From Planctomycetota bacterium (lineage in GTDB: Bacteria; Planctomycetota; Phycisphaerae; Sedimentisphaerales; Anaerobacaceae): a DNA stretch of 37,135 bases. Location of the stretch: assembly GCA_016872975.1 (NCBI GenBank), contig VGYL01000003.1, positions 1-37,135 of the forward strand, read 5' to 3'. Below, piece after piece: positions 32,375-37,135 of this stretch (positions within the stretch are counted from its first letter, which is position 1; every line of letters begins with the position of its first letter). The notes under the pieces are model-generated. The model was not told where the DNA came from and ran no database searches. It saw only the letters and a program-made list of their open reading frames with translations. Position numbers and translations under genes: made by a program.

Positions 32375-33622
32375 ATCCAGCCGCAAACGCAGGATATTCA
32401 GTGCCGTCTGCGCCGCCCGCAAACGCACGGAACCGCGATCGAACGAGAATACATGGCGCGACGTCTCCGTACCGTCGTGGTTGTCCACAGCAATGTATAC
32501 AAGCCCGACGGGTTTTTGTTCGGTGCCGCCGCCGGGACCGGCGATACCGGTTATGCTGAGGGCATAGTCTGTGCCGGCGGTACGGCGTGCGCCCTGCGCC
32601 AGGGCCCGGGCCACCGGCTCGCTGACGGCGCCGTACGTCGCGATCGTCGCGACAGGCACCCCCAACGCGCGCGTCTTTGCCTCATTGCTGTACGTAACCC
32701 ATCCATAGGTAAAATACTCGCTGGAGCCGGGAATATCCGTAATCAGCTTGGCCAGGAGTCCCCCGGTGCAGGACTCCGCGACCGCCAGGGTCCGGCCCGT
32801 TCGCCTGAGACGGTCACCCACCACCTCCGCCAGGGTCTGGTCCTCGACGCCATAGACCAAGGAGCCCAGGGCCGAACGAAGGGAGCGTTCCTCCCTTTCG
32901 GCCATCTCCTGAGCCTCCGTCTGCGTGTCCGCTGTCGCCACGACCTCCAGTGTGATCACGCCCAGATGGACGGTGCAGTTGACCAAGGGATTCCTGCCGC
33001 GCCGCATGACGTCGCCGATCATTTCGGCAATCGTGGACTCGCCCGCCCCGAAGCACTTCAACCTGCGCACGGCCAGGGCCTGCCCGCTCACCAGCGGCTG
33101 CAACTGGGGCAGGACCTGCGTCTCCAGCATGTGCCGCATCTCGGCGGGCACACCCGGCAACGCGAAGAGCAGCTTTCCGTCTCTCTCGGCCCGGATGCCC
33201 GGGGCCGTCCCCAACTCATTCTCGAGGGCCGCCGCCCCGCGGGGAATACAGGCCTGGATCGAGTTCCGGGTAGGCATCGCCACCCCGCGGCGGTCGAAAA
33301 ACTGCTGGATCTTCTCCAGCAAGTCGGGACGGAGCACCAGCTCCACGTCCAGAAACCTGGCGAAGGCCTGCCGTGTCAGGTCATCATCGGTCGGCCCCAG
33401 ACCGCCGGTGGCGACCACCACGTCCGCCTCACCGGCCGCCAAGCCCAGCGATCGCTCGATCGTCCCTTCTTCATCCGCCACGGCATGCACGCTGACCACG
33501 GGCAGACCGATGCTCCGCAGACGCCCGGCGATGTACGCGGCGTTCGTATCGACGGTCCGCCCGCTCAGCAACTCGTTGCCGATGCTGAGGATAGCGGCCT
33601 TTTTGACGTGCTCATCACCCAC
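32351..33622 (-). CDS. cinA: CinA family protein (nicotinamide-nucleotide amidohydrolase)
   Basis: 423 aa, full-length two-domain form. The N-terminal molybdopterin-binding-like domain (1-~170) has ILSIGNELLSG and TGGLGPTDDDLT and in CinA proteins hydrolyses ADP-ribose-type pyrophosphates. The C-terminal CinA domain (~260-423) has AESCTGGLLAKLI, the substrate-site ITGIAGPGGGTEQKPVGLVYIAV, and deamidates nicotinamide mononucleotide to nicotinate mononucleotide, recycling NAD. Start GTG; there is no in-frame ATG before the first conserved block. It lies 12 nt after the alcohol dehydrogenase stop. The promoter of the pilus cluster overlaps its 3' end. Confidence 0.92.
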   Translation of the reverse strand: MGDEHVKKAAILSIGNELLSGRTVDTNAAYIAGRLRSIGLPVVSVHAVADEEGTIERSLGLAAGEADVVVATGGLGPTDDDLTRQAFARFLDVELVLRPDLLEKIQQFFDRRGVAMPTRNSIQACIPRGAAALENELGTAPGIRAERDGKLLFALPGVPAEMRHMLETQVLPQLQPLVSGQALAVRRLKCFGAGESTIAEMIGDVMRRGRNPLVNCTVHLGVITLEVVATADTQTEAQEMAEREERSLRSALGSLVYGVEDQTLAEVVGDRLRRTGRTLAVAESCTGGLLAKLITDIPGSSEYFTYGWVTYSNEAKTRALGVPVATIATYGAVSEPVARALAQGARRTAGTDYALSITGIAGPGGGTEQKPVGLVYIAVDNHDGTETSRHVFSFDRGSVRLRAAQTALNILRLRLDLTGPVSM

Positions 33623-33634
33623 AGGAATTGCGGC

Positions 33635-34669
33635 TCACATCTCGATCATCGCTTTGACGACTCCATCCCGGTACCCGGCGACCAACTCGAAGGCCTCCTG
33701 AATCCGATCGAGCGGGAAACGATGGGTCACCATGAAGTCCGCCCGGACCTTTCCGGAAGACACCAGGTCCATGGTCGCCTGCGTGCAGCCGTTTTGGCGG
33801 CGGATGTTGACGATCGTGACCTCTTTGCGCCGTATCTTATCGATGGCAAAGGAGATACGGTCTTCGCGGGGGATGCCGACCAGGATCAGTTTGCCGCCGG
33901 GCCTAAGCAGATCGACCGCCTGATCGATCGTCTCCTGCTGGCCGGCGCACTCGAAGGCCACGTCCACCCCCAACGGCTGCCGCTCCAGAACCGCGGCCAC
34001 CACGCCTTGCTTCAGCGGATTGCCGACCCAGGTCGCCCCGCCCTGGAGGGCCGTTTGCACCCGCTCCGGGATCTTCTCGGTCATGTAACAGGTCCGCACC
34101 CCTTCGGCTTTGGCACAGAGCATGCAACTGAGACCGATGGGCCCGGCCCCGAGAATCGCGATATCCGCCCCCGACGGCAGGCGGGCCTGGCGGACCGAGT
34201 AGAAACCGATCGCCAGCGGCTCGCAGAGGGCCCCCTGCTCCAACGTAAGGTTGCCCCTGCTGGGCAGGCAACACTCCTCGGGCATGACAAGCAACTCGCT
34301 CAGGCAACCGCCCCCCTGGCCGGGCGTGCCGAGAAACCGCAGGCCGAAACAGGTATTCTCGCGTCCCCTGCGGCATTGATCGCAGTCGTGACAGGGCACG
34401 GCCGGCTCGACCACTACCTGATCGCCCACTTTGACATGTTTGACCGCTTTGCCCACGGCCGCCACGGTCGCGGCACACTCATGTCCTACGATAAACGGGT
34501 ACTCGACGACCTGGGACCCGATCCGGCCGGTCTCAAAATAGTGGACATCCGACCCGCAGACCCCCACGCGCTCAATTTTCAGCAGGACATCCGTATCCTT
34601 CTCGATCCTGGGCTCAGGGACCTGCCGGAGCTCCATCCGACCCAGTCCCGTCAATACCGCCGCTTTCAT
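33635..34669 (-). CDS. Zinc-dependent medium-chain alcohol/polyol dehydrogenase
   Basis: 344 aa from the ATG; a GTG four codons earlier lacks a site. MDR family, sorbitol/iditol dehydrogenase-like: catalytic zinc ligands C38 (GVCGSDVH), H63 and E64 (VGHEC), structural zinc Cys 93, 96, 99 and 107, and a Rossmann AILGAGPIGLSCMLCAKAEG. The sequence ends YRDGVVKAMIEM, normal for the family. It oxidises a polyol or secondary alcohol with NAD(P)+; substrate unknown. The gene is between the YchF-like gene (14 nt away) and cinA. Confidence 0.88.
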   Translation of the reverse strand: MKAAVLTGLGRMELRQVPEPRIEKDTDVLLKIERVGVCGSDVHYFETGRIGSQVVEYPFIVGHECAATVAAVGKAVKHVKVGDQVVVEPAVPCHDCDQCRRGRENTCFGLRFLGTPGQGGGCLSELLVMPEECCLPSRGNLTLEQGALCEPLAIGFYSVRQARLPSGADIAILGAGPIGLSCMLCAKAEGVRTCYMTEKIPERVQTALQGGATWVGNPLKQGVVAAVLERQPLGVDVAFECAGQQETIDQAVDLLRPGGKLILVGIPREDRISFAIDKIRRKEVTIVNIRRQNGCTQATMDLVSSGKVRADFMVTHRFPLDRIQEAFELVAGYRDGVVKAMIEM

Positions 34670-34683
34670 CGATGATCCCACTC

Positions 34684-35754
34684 CTACACGTTAAACCTGA
34701 AGTTGATGATGTCCCCGTCCTTTACCACGTACTCTTTGCCTTCGAGCCGCATCTTGCCGGCGGCCTTGACGGCCTTTTCGTCGCCCAGTGCTTTCAGGTC
34801 GTCATACGCCATGGTCTCGGCTCGAATGAAGCCCCGCTTGATGTCGGAATGCACTTTGCCCGCCGCATCCCAGGCGATTGTCCCCTTGCGAATCGGCCAG
34901 GCCCGTACCTCATCCGAGCCGACCGTCAGGAAGCTGATCAGGCCCAGCGCCGAATAGCAGATCTGGACGAATTTCTCCGCCGCGGACTCCTGGATACCCA
35001 GGTCCGCCTTGAACGTGGCCCGGCTTTCTTCATCCAACTGGGCCAATTCGTGCTCCAGCTTGGCACACATCGTGACCGCCGGCACCGCGCCGCCCATCAC
35101 GTCCCCGAGATCGAAGGACTTGTCCAGATCGTTCTCTCCGACGTTGATGACGACCGCCATGGGCTTGAGCGTCAGGAAACCGAGCGACTTGATGGTCGCC
35201 AGCTCGTCTTCCGTTTGGATTGCCGAGCTGATGGGTTTTTCGGCCTCGATGGCCTCCTGAAGGCGTTTCTGCAGGGCCAATTCGGCCTTGTCCTGGGCCT
35301 GGGTCTTCGTCGGCCGGGTGACCTGCTTTTCCAGCTTTTCGATCCGGGTCGTCACGAGTTCCAGGTCGGACAGCAACAGCTCTGTCTGCAACTCCGCCAG
35401 GTCACGCTTGGGATTGACGCTGTTGCGATACGGCGGCACCGACGGATCTTCGAACGCCCGGACCATCAGGACCAGCATCTCCACGGTCCGGATCTGGCCG
35501 ATCAGCCGCCGGGCGGCCGCCCGCCCGTGCTCGTCCGTGAAGCTGAAGCCCGGCAGGTCCAGGACATCCACCGTCGCGTGGACCCTCTTTTCGGGCTGGT
35601 ACAGCTTTTCCAGCCATAGCAGACGCTCATCCGGCACCGGCACGATCGCCTCTTCGATGACGTTCAGACCCGCCGGCGGGATGGCCTTGCCGCTGAGCGC
35701 CGAGAAAATCGTGCTCTTGCCCGATTGAGAGAGCCCCAGCAACGCCGTTTTCAT
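34684..35754 (-). CDS. Divergent YchF/Obg-family GTP-binding protein
   Basis: 356 aa, near the YchF norm of 363. Walker A GLSQSGKS (7-14) replaces the usual G-x-P-N-x-G-K-S; the switch region reads LDLPGF where YchF has a DIAGL-type motif; NVGEND is the N-x-x-E/D base motif. A coiled-coil insertion (about 115-185) and a C-terminal TGS domain ending VVKDGDIINFRFNV are as in YchF, which binds ATP or GTP and associates with ribosomes and the proteasome-like stress machinery. The G1 and G3 differences suggest a paralogue with altered nucleotide handling. ATG with GGAG 6 nt upstream. Confidence 0.82.
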   Translation of the reverse strand: MKTALLGLSQSGKSTIFSALSGKAIPPAGLNVIEEAIVPVPDERLLWLEKLYQPEKRVHATVDVLDLPGFSFTDEHGRAAARRLIGQIRTVEMLVLMVRAFEDPSVPPYRNSVNPKRDLAELQTELLLSDLELVTTRIEKLEKQVTRPTKTQAQDKAELALQKRLQEAIEAEKPISSAIQTEDELATIKSLGFLTLKPMAVVINVGENDLDKSFDLGDVMGGAVPAVTMCAKLEHELAQLDEESRATFKADLGIQESAAEKFVQICYSALGLISFLTVGSDEVRAWPIRKGTIAWDAAGKVHSDIKRGFIRAETMAYDDLKALGDEKAVKAAGKMRLEGKEYVVKDGDIINFRFNV

Positions 35755-35778
35755 CTCATACTCCAGACAGGACGAGGA

Positions 35779-35873
35779 GTGGAATGATGGAATGTTGGAA
35801 TAATGGCATGATGGGTAAACCACCACCGCCTTCCCCAACATTCCACTGTTCCATTATTCCAGTATTCCATTCC
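35779..35873. repeat. GGAATGTTGGAATAATGG inverted repeat
   Basis: Bases 35789-35806 (GGAATGTTGGAATAATGG) pair with 35851-35868 (CCATTATTCCAGTATTCC) at 16 of 18 positions, and further GGAAT/ATTCC units lie around them. It fills the gap between the fumarase beta subunit and the YchF-like gene. Confidence 0.75.
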
Positions 35874-35876
35874 TTC

Positions 35877-36422
35877 TTACTCCGTACCTTCGCTCTGCAA
35901 TTCGTTGTAGACAGTCCCGCCGACGGCATCATACGCGACCACGGCGGGGAAATCAACCACCTCCAGCTTGCGAATAGCCTCGGTGCCCAAGTCTTCATAT
36001 GCAACGACCTCGGCCCGGACGATGTGGCGGCTCAGCAAAGCGCCCGCGCCACCGAGCGTGGACAGGTGCACGGCCCCATATTCCTGCAGCGCCCGGCGGA
36101 CCTCCTCATTGCGGTACCCTTTTCCAATCATCGCCCGCAGGCCATGGGCGATCAGCTTGGGGCTGAAGGGGTCCATGCGGGCGGAGGTCGTCGGTCCGGC
36201 CGCACCGATCACCCGGCCCGGGCGGGCCGGCGTGGGGCCCACGAAGTAGATGATCGCGCCTTCGAGCTCGATAGGGAGGCTCTCGCCGCGGTCGATTGCC
36301 CGGCAGAGCCGCTGGTGGGCCATGTCGCGGGCCGTATATACGGTCCCGTCGAGGATAACTTCATCGCCTGCCCTCAGTTGACGGACATCCGCCTCCGTCA
36401 GTGGGGAACGCAATCGTTTCAC
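35877..36422 (-). CDS. Class I fumarate hydratase, beta (C-terminal) subunit
   Basis: 181 aa, from a GTG with GGGAGAT about 7 nt upstream; an ATG 36 bases earlier has no site and abuts a repeat. Two-subunit class I fumarases and L(+)-tartrate dehydratases split into alpha (Fe-S, N-terminal) and beta. This is the beta part: SPLTEADVRQLRAGDEVILDGTVYTARDMAHQRL (about 5-38), YFVGPTPARPGRVIGAAGPTTSARMDPFSPKLI (about 60-92) and MIGKGYRNEEVRRAL. It catalyses fumarate/malate interconversion with its partner. The alpha gene, normally adjacent upstream, is absent: a repeat and a divergent gene stand there. Tartrate dehydratase is an alternative. Confidence 0.88.
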   Translation of the reverse strand: MKRLRSPLTEADVRQLRAGDEVILDGTVYTARDMAHQRLCRAIDRGESLPIELEGAIIYFVGPTPARPGRVIGAAGPTTSARMDPFSPKLIAHGLRAMIGKGYRNEEVRRALQEYGAVHLSTLGGAGALLSRHIVRAEVVAYEDLGTEAIRKLEVVDFPAVVAYDAVGGTVYNELQSEGTE

Positions 36423-36461
36423 GCCAGTGATCTCCCGAAGTCCGTCATTCCAACCCATCCA

Positions 36462-36623
36462 CTAGTATCGCATTTCGCAGGCCCCAAGACTATAGGGTAG
36501 AGATTGCTTCGTCGCTGAAGCTCCTCGCAATGACATATTTGGGCACCCTATGTCATTGCGAGGAGCGCAGCGACGAAGCAATCTCCTTCCGTTGGCCGCA
36601 GGACTTCTGAAACACGGGACCAG
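36462..36623. repeat. Family 2 palindromic element, copy E
   Basis: 162 nt. Left end CTAGTATCGCATTTCGCAGG, with GACTATAGGG and AGATTGCTTCGTCGC inward. Facing arms around AATGACATA and TATGTCATTGCGAG are separated by about ten bases. The right end, read on the other strand, is CTGGTCCCGTGTTTCAGAAG, a diverged partner of the left end. It stands 40 nt upstream of the fumarase beta subunit start. Confidence 0.75.
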
Positions 36624-36752
36624 GTTCGATATCCTCGATTTCGAGGCTTTGCCCTGCAGGCAAAGCCGGCCGAAGGGGGGAGTATACCATATCTGCCATT
36701 GCCTCAACATATTTTGGGAAGATTCCTGTCGCGTGGCGGCGTATCGGTCCGC

Positions 36753-36758
36753 TATAAT
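36753..36758 (+). promoter_or_regulatory. -10 box of a probable leaderless transcript
   Basis: Perfect TATAAT whose last base is 7 nt before the ATG of the precorrin-2 dehydrogenase gene, so transcription would start on or next to the start codon. No clear -35 box at 16-18 nt. Confidence 0.5.
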
Positions 36759-36765
36759 CACTTGT

Positions 36766-37135
36766 ATGGCGAAGTACCCGATATTCCTGGAATTGGGCGG
36801 CCGGCGGGCCGTGGTTGTCGGCGGCGGCGCGGTAGCCGTGCGCAAAGCGGCCTCCCTGCTGGAAGCCGGTGCCCGGTTGGTCGTAGTCGCCTTCAAGCCA
36901 AGCGATGCCATGCTCGATCTGTGCACCCGGCACGGCGCCGAGCTGATCCGCGACAAGTACGCCAAGCAGTACATTGCGGAGGCCGTCCTCGTCATCGCGG
37001 CGACCGACGATCCCACGGTCAACGAGCAGGTGTATCGGGACTGCCAGGAGCTGGAGATCCTCTGTAACGTGGTCGATGAGCCGCGGCTCTGCGATTTCTT
37101 CGTGCCCGCGGTGGTCAAGCGGGGCGATCTGCAGA
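36766..37135 (+). CDS. Precorrin-2 dehydrogenase / sirohydrochlorin ferrochelatase, N-terminal part (runs off the window)
   Basis: 123 complete codons from the ATG to the window edge. MAKYPIFLELGGRRAVVVGGGAVAVRKAASLLEAGARLVVVA is the NAD-binding start of Met8p/CysG-type proteins (G-G-G-x-V-A-x-R-K at about 19-27). VIAATDDPTVNEQV (about 75-88) and CNVVDEPRLCDFFVPAVVKRGDL (about 99-121) complete the recognised precorrin-2 dehydrogenase region, with the catalytic Asp in VVDEP. It oxidises precorrin-2 to sirohydrochlorin on the siroheme route. Whether a methyltransferase domain follows cannot be seen. In many bacteria such a gene heads a hem cluster. Confidence 0.88.
   Translation, partial: MAKYPIFLELGGRRAVVVGGGAVAVRKAASLLEAGARLVVVAFKPSDAMLDLCTRHGAELIRDKYAKQYIAEAVLVIAATDDPTVNEQVYRDCQELEILCNVVDEPRLCDFFVPAVVKRGDLQ

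Overview
The window looks like a chromosomal segment of a GC-rich, Gram-negative-type bacterium. A member of the Planctomycetota (Phycisphaerae/Sedimentisphaerales-like) is my best guess. This rests on the hybrid type IV pilus/type II secretion cluster with several large pseudopilins, a DUF2959 lipoprotein, a tRNA gene without encoded CCA, and many dispersed palindromic repeats. It is an inference from gene content, not from a marker gene.

Layout, left to right. (1) 1-3230, minus strand: an accessory-looking stretch with a HicBA-like toxin-antitoxin pair and its own promoter and terminator, then two winged-helix proteins, all abutting a tRNA-Arg(ACG). (2) 3230-8917: a poorly understood spacer with one possible small gene, a DUF2959 lipoprotein, an exported PHP-domain protein, an inositol-monophosphatase-family enzyme divergent from a DUF2752 membrane protein, and serA. 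(3) 9143-12255: a phosphoglucosamine-mutase-like gene whose 3' end carries a 177-bp palindromic element with a 10-bp target duplication, then a sigma-54-type (NtrC family) response regulator. (4) 12467-16988, minus: an aspartate-family amino acid operon in the order hom, apgM-like, lysC, followed by a membrane-anchored nuclease. The apgM-like gene may act as the homoserine kinase. (5) 17468-17790: a compound repeat island. (6) 17812-32310, minus: eleven genes for a pilus or pseudopilus machine, in transcription order GspE-type ATPase, PilT, a second GspE/PilB, GspF/PilC, three GspG-like pseudopilins, GspH, I, J and a very long GspK. No secretin or inner-membrane platform genes (GspC, D, L, M) are present here. 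(7) 32351-36422, minus: cinA, a zinc alcohol dehydrogenase, a divergent YchF-type GTPase and a fumarase beta subunit. (8) The right edge holds the start of a precorrin-2 dehydrogenase, which appears leaderless.

Several -10/-35 pairs of the housekeeping type can be read directly: tRNA-Arg, hicB, DUF2752, the NtrC-like regulator, hom and the two gspE genes. The strongest, TTGACA-N18-TATAAT, drives the pilus cluster and lies in the 3' end of cinA.

The most distinctive feature is the repeat landscape. There are at least two families of non-autonomous palindromic elements. One has the arm GGGTGGCANCGNCAAG, three copies and compensatory base changes. The other has CTAGTACCGCATTT termini around ATTGCGAG/GAAGCAAT arms. 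Lesser inverted repeats lie between operon genes. Members of both families sit at gene ends and in two cases supply a stop codon.
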